Assembly (NCBI GenBank): GCA_028285385.1
Contig: JANQPR010000200.1
Location: 1 to 44,472, forward strand
Direction of reading: 5' to 3'
Length of the DNA: 44,472 bases
From: Phycisphaera sp.
GTDB taxonomy: Bacteria; Planctomycetota; Phycisphaerae; Phycisphaerales; Phycisphaeraceae
Shown in pieces: positions 9,188 to 16,571 of the stretch. Both the position numbers and the translations under genes were made by a program. Under the pieces are notes generated by a model. That model did no database searches. It saw nothing but the letters and a program-made list of their open reading frames with translations, and was not told where the DNA came from. Each line of letters starts with the position of its first letter. Within the stretch, counting starts at the first letter, position 1.

Positions 9188-10543
9188 CTACGCCGTCTCG
9201 ACCGCCGGGCTGAAACGCGAGCCGCGGAGCGGGACCTTGCGGTTCACGGCCGGGCCCTGCGGGAGCATGGGTCCGACGATCGCCGCGCCAACGCCGACGG
9301 CCACGTTCGCCGCGAGGTACCACAGCCAGCCCTCGACGCCGACGTAGACCATGCACCCGATCACGACCAGCATCGCCAGCGAGATCGGGATCATGCCCCG
9401 CCACGCGAGTTTCATGAGCTGGTCAAAGCGGAACCGCGGCAGCGTCCACCGTACCCACATCATCAGGAACAGCAGCAGCGTGACTTTGGTCGCGAACACG
9501 CCGAACTTCAGGAAGACCACAAGCAGGCCCGCCAGCCAGCCCTCCGACGCGATCGCGGGGAAGATGTTGACGAACGGGAGCAGTTCCCACCCGCCGAGGA
9601 ACAGCAGCACAAAGAACGCGCTGCCCGTGATCATGTGCATGTACTCGCCGAGGAAGAACAACGCCCATTTCATGGACGAGTACTCGGTGTGGAACCCGCC
9701 AACGAGTTCCTGTTCCGCCTCCGCGAGGTCGAACGGCGCGCGGTTGCACTCGGCGAGGATGCACGTGAAGAACAACACCGCCAGCAGCGGGTGCATCAGG
9801 ATCCCCCACGTCTCGCTAAAACCAACCGGCAGAAGACCGAGCAGGTGGAACCACGGTTCGCTGTGTTGTCCCTGCACCATCACCTCGGCGTCGGCCGAGC
9901 GGTACATCATGATCATGATGAGCACGCAGACGCCCATCGGGATCTCGTAGCTGAGCATCTGCGCCGTCGCGCGGAGCCCGCCGAGGAAGCTGTACTTGTT
10001 GTTGCTCGAGTACCCCGCCAGCACCACGCCGTACACCGCCATCGAGCTCACCGCGAGCAGGTAGATCACCGCGATGTCGATCGGCAGGACCGCGACGCGC
10101 ACCACGCCCGGCTCGACGAGCTGCGTGCCGAACAACTCCAGCCCGCCGAAGTTCCACACCCCCCCCCACGGGATCACCGCCCAGCCGATCAGTGCCGGGA
10201 TCACCGCGAGCGCCGGCGCAATCAGAAATAGCGTCTTATCGACGAACGGCGGCGTGTAGTCCTCCTTGAGCAACAGCTTCACGCCGTCCGCGAGCGCCTG
10301 GCCTAAACCGAACAACGCCTTGGGCCCGACGAGCAGCCACGACAGGAACCCGCCAACAACGGGCAGCTTCTCGATGATGTCGCCTTGACCGAAGGAGAAA
10401 TCCGTGCGGTTGGGGCCGATGCGGTCCTGGGCCCAAGAAGCGACCTTGCGTTCCAGGAAGATCAGGTACGCCGTGGCCCCGAGCATCGCGTGCACGACGA
10501 CGAGGATCACGACGGAACTGACGAAGAACTGGGCGCTGAGCAT
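9188..10543 (-). CDS. nuoH: NADH-quinone oxidoreductase subunit H
   Basis: 451 residues, somewhat longer than the usual 320-430. NuoH is the membrane subunit of respiratory complex I that forms much of the quinone chamber beside NuoB and NuoD. Diagnostic motifs are LERKVASWAQDRIGPNR, the GFLSWLLVGPKALFGLGQ loop, FDLAEAEQELVGGFHTEYS and MKWALFFLGEYMHM, with eight or more membrane helices in the expected order. ATG 10543 starts MLSAQFFVSSVV; a TTG at 10588 would add 15 residues. The tail PQGPAVNRKVPLRGS is extra. No other nuo gene lies within the window, so the complex I genes must be split across the chromosome. It is divergent from lepB. Confidence 0.93.
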   Translation of the reverse strand: MLSAQFFVSSVVILVVVHAMLGATAYLIFLERKVASWAQDRIGPNRTDFSFGQGDIIEKLPVVGGFLSWLLVGPKALFGLGQALADGVKLLLKEDYTPPFVDKTLFLIAPALAVIPALIGWAVIPWGGVWNFGGLELFGTQLVEPGVVRVAVLPIDIAVIYLLAVSSMAVYGVVLAGYSSNNKYSFLGGLRATAQMLSYEIPMGVCVLIMIMMYRSADAEVMVQGQHSEPWFHLLGLLPVGFSETWGILMHPLLAVLFFTCILAECNRAPFDLAEAEQELVGGFHTEYSSMKWALFFLGEYMHMITGSAFFVLLFLGGWELLPFVNIFPAIASEGWLAGLLVVFLKFGVFATKVTLLLFLMMWVRWTLPRFRFDQLMKLAWRGMIPISLAMLVVIGCMVYVGVEGWLWYLAANVAVGVGAAIVGPMLPQGPAVNRKVPLRGSRFSPAVETA

Positions 10544-10711
10544 GTGAGCGACGTGGGGCGCGGAGGCCGGAGCAACGAGCGGGAGCAACCGGCGTCCGTT
10601 GCCGGCGACAAACCGTTGCCGCAGAGTGTATCGGGCTTTTTGCCGGGCGTGGCGGCACGATTCGGCCGATCACTCCTTGGACCCGCCGCGTACCATGCCC
10701 GCTTCCGCGAA

Positions 10712-12367
10712 GTGCCCCCGTTGAAACGCAAACGCCCCCCCGCCGCCCGCCGCAAGTCGCCCGATCAGTCGCTCAAAGAGACGGCCGAGTCGGTCGTGGT
10801 TGCGTTCATCCTGGCCTTCGTGTTCAGGGCCTACGTCGTCGAGGCGTTCCAGATCCCCACCGGGTCGATGGCGCCGACGCTGCTGGGCCACCACGTCCGG
10901 GCCCAGTGCGAGCAATGCGGCTACGCCTTCAAGTCCGACGCCGGCTCCGCCGACGCCAGCGGCGACGCCGAGTTGCGCTGCCCGATGTGCTTCAACCCGC
11001 TCTACGTCGACAACCGCCCCGGCGGGCACGCCGGTGACCGCATCCTCGTGCAGAAGTACCTCTACCGGTTCGCCGAGCCGAAGCGGTACGACGTCGCGGT
11101 TTTTAAAAACCCCGAAGACCCGGACACGAACTTCATCAAACGCCTCGTCGGCCTCCCCGGCGAGACGCTGATGCTGCTCGACGGCAACGTGTACACCCAG
11201 CCCGCGCCGCACGCCGACTGGGCCGTCGCCCGCAAGACCAGCCCGGAAGTGAACCCCCGCTGGGAGCGAATCCAGCGCGACGTCTTCCAACCGATCTACC
11301 ACAGCCGGTACGTGCCGGAAGACGAGGGCGCCGGCGTGCAGCGGCGCGGCGCCTTCTGGACCTTCCCCTGGCAACCGGATGAAGCGGACGACACCTGGGA
11401 CATCGATCTCGCTTCCGGCGACGCGGTCGTAACGTGGGCACCCGATGCCGCGAGCGCGGTGTCGGATGGCCCGGACCAGTCTGCTTCAACCGGTGCCCTG
11501 CGTTTCGATTTCAGCCCGCACCCCGACTACCGCAGCGCGTATCACGCCGACTATGCGATGTACCCGTATAACCAGCCCGGCGGCTCGGGCCTGACCCGCA
11601 CCCCACTCGAAGACCTGCGCCTCGCGGTGACCGTCACGCCCTCGACGGACGACGTGTCGGTCACGCTCAGCAGCCTTGCCCGGCTCGACGGCCCGCCGGT
11701 CCCGGTCCACGCCCGCTTCGCCGCCGACGGCACGGTCGAACTCGTCGCGGGGCCCAATGACGCCGTTGTCCGCCGCGTGACGCTGCCGCCGTTCCTCCAG
11801 GCGAATGACGAGACCACGCTCGAGTTCTGGGTCGTCGATCAGAGTTTCCTGCTATGGATCGACGGCGAGGTTGCGCTGCGCCACGAACACGACCTCGCTT
11901 ACGACCAACTCGTCAACCGGCCGAACCTCACCGACGCCCGCGGCCAGGACATCCGTGTCACCCTCACCGGCAGCGGTGGCGCAACCCTCCGCGACCTCGA
12001 ACTCGACCGCGACCTGTTCTACGACGACGGCGGCGTCGGCTTCAACTACCGCGCCGGGCTGCCCCGCGCGCCCGACGGCCGAGTGTCGCCGCGCTTCAAC
12101 CGGGCGGTAACGCTCGAGCCGGACCACTTCTTCATGGTTGGCGACAACGCGCCGCACAGCGAAGACAGCCGCAAGTGGGTCGCCGTGCACCCCGCCGTCG
12201 CCAACCAGCACTTCGCCGGCCGACGCGGCCCCGAGGTCCACGGCCGCGTCCCGCGCAATCTGCTGATGGGCCGGGCCTTTCTCGTGTACTACCCGGCACC
12301 GCAAAGCATTACGGAGAACGGCCGGGCCGTCCTGCCCAACCTCGGTGAGATCCGGTTCATCCACTGA
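10712..12367 (+). CDS. lepB: Signal peptidase I with zinc-ribbon and large beta-type insertions
   Basis: About 551 residues from GTG 10712 (TTG 10721 also possible), roughly twice a normal LepB. The membrane anchor is VVVAFILAFVFRAYVVEAF. The catalytic Ser is in PTGSMAP (Ser52) and the Lys base in FIKRLVGLPGE (Lys143); the late box GDNAPHSEDSR is at about 477-487. Between Ser and Lys sits CEQCG...CPMC (Cys66, 69, 90, 93), a plausible zinc ribbon. Between Lys143 and GDN there is a roughly 300-residue insert, whose second half (TLEFWVVDQSFLLWIDGEVA, DIRVTLTGSGGATLRDLEL) looks like a LamG/concanavalin beta-sandwich. LepB removes signal peptides of exported proteins at the outer face of the inner membrane. 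Substrates here would include the PEP-CTERM proteins. The insert function is unknown. Confidence 0.93.
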   Translation: MPPLKRKRPPAARRKSPDQSLKETAESVVVAFILAFVFRAYVVEAFQIPTGSMAPTLLGHHVRAQCEQCGYAFKSDAGSADASGDAELRCPMCFNPLYVDNRPGGHAGDRILVQKYLYRFAEPKRYDVAVFKNPEDPDTNFIKRLVGLPGETLMLLDGNVYTQPAPHADWAVARKTSPEVNPRWERIQRDVFQPIYHSRYVPEDEGAGVQRRGAFWTFPWQPDEADDTWDIDLASGDAVVTWAPDAASAVSDGPDQSASTGALRFDFSPHPDYRSAYHADYAMYPYNQPGGSGLTRTPLEDLRLAVTVTPSTDDVSVTLSSLARLDGPPVPVHARFAADGTVELVAGPNDAVVRRVTLPPFLQANDETTLEFWVVDQSFLLWIDGEVALRHEHDLAYDQLVNRPNLTDARGQDIRVTLTGSGGATLRDLELDRDLFYDDGGVGFNYRAGLPRAPDGRVSPRFNRAVTLEPDHFFMVGDNAPHSEDSRKWVAVHPAVANQHFAGRRGPEVHGRVPRNLLMGRAFLVYYPAPQSITENGRAVLPNLGEIRFIH

Positions 12368-12763
12368 CCCTGTCGGCCAAGCCAAAGCCGACCCGCTGAT
12401 ACCCCCGTCCCTACTTTTCCCCAGCACTCACCCGGCCTTTACATCCGGGAGGACGCTCGCCCTTGGCCTCGAGCAAACTAAGGCCAGTTGGCGGATTTCC
12501 TGATACAGACGGCCTGTAAACTGCTGCGAGCCAAGGCCTTGCGCCGACCGTCAACAGAAGACCAGAAGACTCCGCGACGTTTGATCGATCCCCAAGTCTA
12601 TGACCGACGGCTGCGTGGACGGGCGTTCCCAACGGTTTCACCCGCGTTTTCCACAGACACGGAGGCGGCCTTAGCGGGTTGGCTCGTCCGCAAGGTTCAG
12701 GCTCGAAGCACGACCGCCGACCCCGCCCGCCGCTGGAGATTCGGTCGTCGCCACGCCGGTATC
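12368..12763. other. Intergenic region of about 400 bases without a gene
   Basis: No convincing open reading frame, RNA or repeat is visible between lepB and the acetolactate synthase gene. The only structure is GTCGGC (12372-12377) pairing with GCCGAC (12387-12392) just after the lepB stop, without a U-run; it may help end lepB transcription. No leader peptide rich in Leu/Ile/Val and no T-box-like pattern was found ahead of the ilv gene. Confidence 0.4.
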
Positions 12764-13402
12764 ATGCCGCGCATGAGCACGAACCCGGCCCCCGCCGCCG
12801 CCCCCAGCAGCCCCGCCACCCCCGACGCCGAGCCGATCCAACGGCACGTCATCGCCGCCTTGGTCACCAACGAACCCGGGGTCCTCGCGCAGGTCGCCGG
12901 CATGTTCGCCGCCCGCGGCTTCAACATCGACAGCCTCGTCGTCGGCCGCACCGAGAACCCCGAACTCTCCCGCATGACCATCGTCGTCGTCGGGGACACA
13001 GCCGTGCTCGAACAGGTCCGCAAACAGCTCGCCAAGCTCGTGCCCGTGGTGAAGGTCGTCGCGTACCAGGACGTGCCGTTCGTCGAGCGCGACCTGCTGC
13101 TCGTGTCGGTGTCGACCAAGAACGACAAGGGCGACGCCGACAAGCGCGAAGAGATCATCACCCTCACCAACCTGTTCCGCGCGAAGGTGGTTGACGTCGC
13201 GCCCGACCGCTTGATGATCGAGATCGCCGGCCCGGAAGAAAAGCTCGAAAGCTTCGTCGAACTGCTCCAACCCTACGGGCTGTTGGAACTCGCCCGCACC
13301 GGCGTCATCGCCATGCCCCGCGGCATGGCCGCCCCGCTGCGCAAGCGCGCCGCCGTCGCCACGGGCAGCGCGGTGGATGATGCGGACCTGCCACCGGGGT
13401 AA
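12764..13402 (+). CDS. ilvN: Acetolactate synthase small (regulatory) subunit
   Basis: 212 residues. The first 30 are Pro/Ala-rich linker; then an ACT domain begins with HVIAALVTNEPGVLAQVAGM and FNIDSLVVGRTENPELSRMT, the valine-sensing part, and a C-terminal ALS subunit domain follows (VPFVERDLLLVSV, EIITLTNLFRAKVVDVAP, MIEIAGPEEKLESFVELL). This subunit activates the catalytic IlvB/IlvI protein and gives feedback inhibition by valine in isoleucine, valine and leucine synthesis. Two in-frame ATGs (12764, 12773) are equally likely starts; neither has a clear Shine-Dalgarno. The large-subunit gene is not in the window, unlike the usual ilvBN operon. The gene symbol ilvH would be equally valid. 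Confidence 0.92.
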   Translation: MPRMSTNPAPAAAPSSPATPDAEPIQRHVIAALVTNEPGVLAQVAGMFAARGFNIDSLVVGRTENPELSRMTIVVVGDTAVLEQVRKQLAKLVPVVKVVAYQDVPFVERDLLLVSVSTKNDKGDADKREEIITLTNLFRAKVVDVAPDRLMIEIAGPEEKLESFVELLQPYGLLELARTGVIAMPRGMAAPLRKRAAVATGSAVDDADLPPG

Positions 13403-13489
13403 CGGGCTTCCACCCCCAACCAGATCACTCTCCCGGGGGCGTCTGCGCTCAACCGAAGCCGATCGTTAGTGCCGGCCTATGGTCAGGAC

Positions 13490-14149
13490 CTAGAGCTTCC
13501 CGGACCCACCTCGAGAGGCGCGTTTACGTGCGAGAGAATCGGCGGCAGCTTTCTTCTCTCTGTCCACAAACCTACGCCAGCGGTCGCGTGTCTCTCGCAG
13601 CCTGGGATCGGTCTGGGCACCGTAAGCCAGATCATCGAGGAGCCGGATGACCTGATTCAGCCGGCCGCCGATCAGGTTCACGCAGCCGGCCCGGCCGGGG
13701 CGTTCGTCGTTAATCGTCTTGCCCGAATACTCCTTGTGGAATCGATGGATGAGCAAGTCGATCAGGCGCATCTTTTCCCGGAGACCGACGGCGCGCGGAT
13801 AGTCACGGGCAAACTCGGCGAAGTAACCCTTCATCCCACCGGGGCTTAGCTGCTTGTCCTGGTAGCTCTTGAGGTATGCCTGCCACGTCAGTCGCCACCC
13901 ACAACCAAGGCATCGTAGCTCAGCGGCTTTGTCGTGATGGTGCGGAATTCGAACGTCACAGATCGGGCAAGGGGCTTGCCCCGCCTCGGCCTCGCCGACA
14001 CGGAGGCAGTCGATGCACCGCATCAAGAGCGACATGCCAACATCATCGATCAGGCCCTCGTCGTAGATGCCGCTTGCGTTCAGGACGTAAAGCCGTCTGA
14101 TCTTCCATTGCGGAACCCGGCCCGCCCAACTCGGAACTTGAGAACCCAT
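13490..14149 (-). CDS. Zinc-ribbon protein of unknown function
   Basis: 219 residues. GGAGAG eight bases upstream supports ATG 14149. The N-terminal half has a helix-rich segment (WKIRRLYVLNASGIYDEGLIDDVG), then two paired cysteine sets: CIDC, CPIC about 17 residues later, and CLGC about 20 further on (Cys-x2-Cys three times). These could bind one or two zinc ions. HH and HHHDK lie between. The C-terminal half is very basic and mostly helical (EKMRLIDLLIHRFHKEY, GGRLNQVIRLLDDLAYG, LRETRDRWRRFVDREKKAA), suggesting nucleic-acid or partner binding. I do not recognise the family. It is downstream of recN and of a small broken reading frame on the same strand. Confidence 0.72.
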   Translation of the reverse strand: MGSQVPSWAGRVPQWKIRRLYVLNASGIYDEGLIDDVGMSLLMRCIDCLRVGEAEAGQAPCPICDVRIPHHHDKAAELRCLGCGWRLTWQAYLKSYQDKQLSPGGMKGYFAEFARDYPRAVGLREKMRLIDLLIHRFHKEYSGKTINDERPGRAGCVNLIGGRLNQVIRLLDDLAYGAQTDPRLRETRDRWRRFVDREKKAAADSLARKRASRGGSGKL

Positions 14150-14273
14150 GGTCATGACTCTCCGCACGAGATGCGTGCGGACGGGACAGGCGTTGGTATC
14201 GAAACACTGCAGCAGCACATCGCCACGAACACCATGGCAATATCCACAACTATTAGGAATGGTGTCAAGGGCT

Positions 14274-14575
14274 TCACTTCTCGATGCAAGTGAGCCTTGG
14301 AGTTTTTGGAGATCGTGAAGACCTGAATCCGTACCGCGCCATCGCAGGGCGTACCGCCCCGCCTTCCTCTAGCACGCCCGTATGCAGCCGAAACTGACGC
14401 TGGCGCAGGTCACGCACAAAGCGGTCGATCACATCAGCGGGATCGGAGCCGGCGGCGAGCCCTCCACCCCGACGCTCAGGTCAATCGGATAAGCGCCGCT
14501 CGTCGATGCCACGCCCAACGTCAGAACGAGGACGGACGCGAAAAGCACCAGAGTCCAGCGGTAAGATTGCCGCAA
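14274..14575 (-). pseudogene. Possible remnant of a small secreted protein with a frame change
   Basis: No intact gene is reported here, but the minus strand reads like coding sequence in two frames. From TTG 14575: 48 residues starting (M)RQSYRWTLVLFASVLVLTL, which is a good signal peptide, followed by GVASTSGAYPIDLSVGVEG and a stop at 14429. A second frame takes over near 14455: DVIDRFVRDLRQRQFRLHTG and VLEEGGAVRPAMARYG, ending at 14274. A single frameshift near the GC-rich run GGCTCGCCGCCGGCTCC would join them into a roughly 100-residue exported protein. TTGACA (14589-14584, minus) 17 bases from TCTTAC might be a promoter, but it would start inside the signal peptide. Alternatives: a real 48-residue peptide, or chance. 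Confidence 0.35.
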
Positions 14576-14663
14576 TCGAGGTATGTCAACCTCTTTCTGA
14601 CGTGAGCGATTCTGGTCTAAAACTACCGGCCAAGCGATCTTGCTCCAAAGGGACCGTCACGGG

Positions 14664-16418
14664 TCACACTGACGCCGCCTCGGCCACCAGCTCGCGGGCC
14701 TGCTTCCGTGCAGTGGGGGTGACCTCGGACCCAGCCATCATCTCGGCGAGTTCGGTGATCCGGGCCTTGCCATCGAGGCGTTCCACGCGGGTCGCGGTCG
14801 CGGCGTTCTTACCCACGCCTTCGACGTGTTTGATGATGCGGAGGTGCCGGTTGCCGAACGCTGCAATCTGCGGGAGGTGAGTGATACACAACACCTGTTG
14901 CGCCGCTCCGCTTCCGTGACCGCCGGCGAGCTCGCGGAGCTTGCGGCCGATGACGCTGCCCAGCCGACCGCCGATGTTCGCGTCAACCTCGTCGAACACG
15001 AGCACGCTGATCCGCCCGTGCCCGGAGAGCACCGACTTGAGCGCGAGCATAATGCGTGACAGCTCGCCGCCCGACGCGATTCGGCGCAGCGGCAGCGTCG
15101 CCTGACCCGGGTTGGTGCGGGCGAGGAACTCGACGGCGTCGCGCCCGCTTGGGCCATCGGCGTGCTCGGCCTTGAACTGCACGCCGAGCTGGGCCTGCTC
15201 CATGCCCAGCTCGGCAAGCTGGGCCTCGACGCGCGGCAAGAGCTTCTCCGCTGCCGCCTTGCGCTGCTTCGTCAACGATCGCGCCAACGCGTCGGCTTCA
15301 CGCTGCGCCGCGGCGATGGCGTCGTCCAGACCCGACAGGTCGTCGGCCTCGTGCTGCAACGCCTCGATCTGCTCACCGATCTGCTGGCGGTACGCGAGGA
15401 CGCACGACAACGGGTCGGCGTCCGCGTCCATGCCGTCGGCAGAATCATCGGCCGCCGTGCGCTGATGCCCGTACTTGCTGACCAGGCGGTTCAGCGTGTT
15501 CAACCGGGCCTCGACCTCCGCGGCCTCCTGCGGGTCGTACTCGAGCCGATCCGTATACCGGCCCAGCTCGAACGCCGCGTCCTGCAGCGACAACGTCGCC
15601 GCGCGGACCTGCTCGGTCACCTCGGCCAACGACTCGTCGACCTCCGCCAAATCCAGCAACACCGCGGTCAGGTGCTGCAGCCGTTCGAGCGCCGAGCCCT
15701 CTTGCTCGTACAACGCCTCGTGGCACGCCCCGGCCTCGCGCTTCAGCCGTTCGACGCTGGCCAACACCGTCGACCGTGCCTGCAACTCGGCAAACTCGCC
15801 CTCGGCCGGCTCGGAGGCGTCGATCTCGTCGGCCTGGAACGAGTAGAGCTCCAACTGCTGCGCCCGCAGCGTCGCGCTCGCGTTGAGCGCCTCGCGACGG
15901 CCCCTCAACTCGCGCAGCTCCGCGTATCGCTCGGCGTACGCGGCACGCTCGTCGTGCAACCCGGCGAAGTCGTCGAGCACTTCCAGTTGCCGCGCGGGCT
16001 TGAGCAGGAGCTGATGGTCGTGCTGCCCGTGGATGTCGATCAGGTGTTCGGCGGCGGCGGCCAACATCGCGCCGGTAACGGGCTTGCCATTGACACTGCT
16101 GCTCGTGCGCCCCGACGCGAACAGCTTGCGGGTGACCAGCAACTCGTCGCCGCGCGCCAGTGTCTGGTCGATCGCCCGGCCGACGGCGTGGCAGACCGCG
16201 GCGTCGGGCAGCTCGAACACGCCGGTGATGCGGGCCTCGTCCGCGCCGGGCCGGAGCAGGTCGTTGGCCTTGCGTAGCCCGAGCAGCGCCTCGAACGCGC
16301 CGATGACTAGCGACTTGCCCGCGCCGGTCTGCCCGGTAAACACGTTGAGCCCGGGGCCGAGCGCGACGGTGGCGTCGGCGATCACCGCGAGGTTGGAGAT
16401 GTGGAGTTCACGCAGCAT
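14664..16418 (-). CDS. recN: DNA repair protein RecN
   Basis: 584 residues, the normal length. RecN is a cohesin/SMC-like ATPase that binds double-strand-break ends and helps RecA-dependent repair in the cytoplasm. It starts MLRELHISNLAVIADA with Walker A GQTGAGKS (29-36; Gln replaces the usual Glu). The central part is a coiled coil (LRELRGRREALNASATLRAQ to EALQHEADDLSGL). At the C-terminus are the signature ASGGELSRIMLALK and Walker B VLVFDEVDANIGGRLG, followed by QVLCITHLPQIAA. ATG 16418 is chosen over the longer frame to 16559, which lacks similarity. It is divergent from pcrA across 150 bases. In many bacteria recN is SOS-induced; no LexA box was recognised here. Confidence 0.95.
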   Translation of the reverse strand: MLRELHISNLAVIADATVALGPGLNVFTGQTGAGKSLVIGAFEALLGLRKANDLLRPGADEARITGVFELPDAAVCHAVGRAIDQTLARGDELLVTRKLFASGRTSSSVNGKPVTGAMLAAAAEHLIDIHGQHDHQLLLKPARQLEVLDDFAGLHDERAAYAERYAELRELRGRREALNASATLRAQQLELYSFQADEIDASEPAEGEFAELQARSTVLASVERLKREAGACHEALYEQEGSALERLQHLTAVLLDLAEVDESLAEVTEQVRAATLSLQDAAFELGRYTDRLEYDPQEAAEVEARLNTLNRLVSKYGHQRTAADDSADGMDADADPLSCVLAYRQQIGEQIEALQHEADDLSGLDDAIAAAQREADALARSLTKQRKAAAEKLLPRVEAQLAELGMEQAQLGVQFKAEHADGPSGRDAVEFLARTNPGQATLPLRRIASGGELSRIMLALKSVLSGHGRISVLVFDEVDANIGGRLGSVIGRKLRELAGGHGSGAAQQVLCITHLPQIAAFGNRHLRIIKHVEGVGKNAATATRVERLDGKARITELAEMMAGSEVTPTARKQARELVAEAASV

Positions 16419-16571
16419 CCGTGCGTTCCCGGTCGTCGGCCAGATCGAGCGGGTTAGCGCGATGGGGATCCAAGCCCGCCGCAAAGACATGACGCTCGAC
16501 CCGCTTACTGTAGCCGACCGTGAACCTGTATCGCGCGGCGGATGCGTCGCATGAGCCACTAAACTCTCGAG

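Noticed and set aside
9086..10231. Plus-strand open frame opposite nuoH
   Set aside because: His/Arg/Gln-rich shadow of nuoH codons; the NuoH motifs are unmistakable on the minus strand.
12411..12641. Minus-strand frame of 76 codons between lepB and ilvN
   Set aside because: No start signal, no recognisable domain and no coding-like composition.
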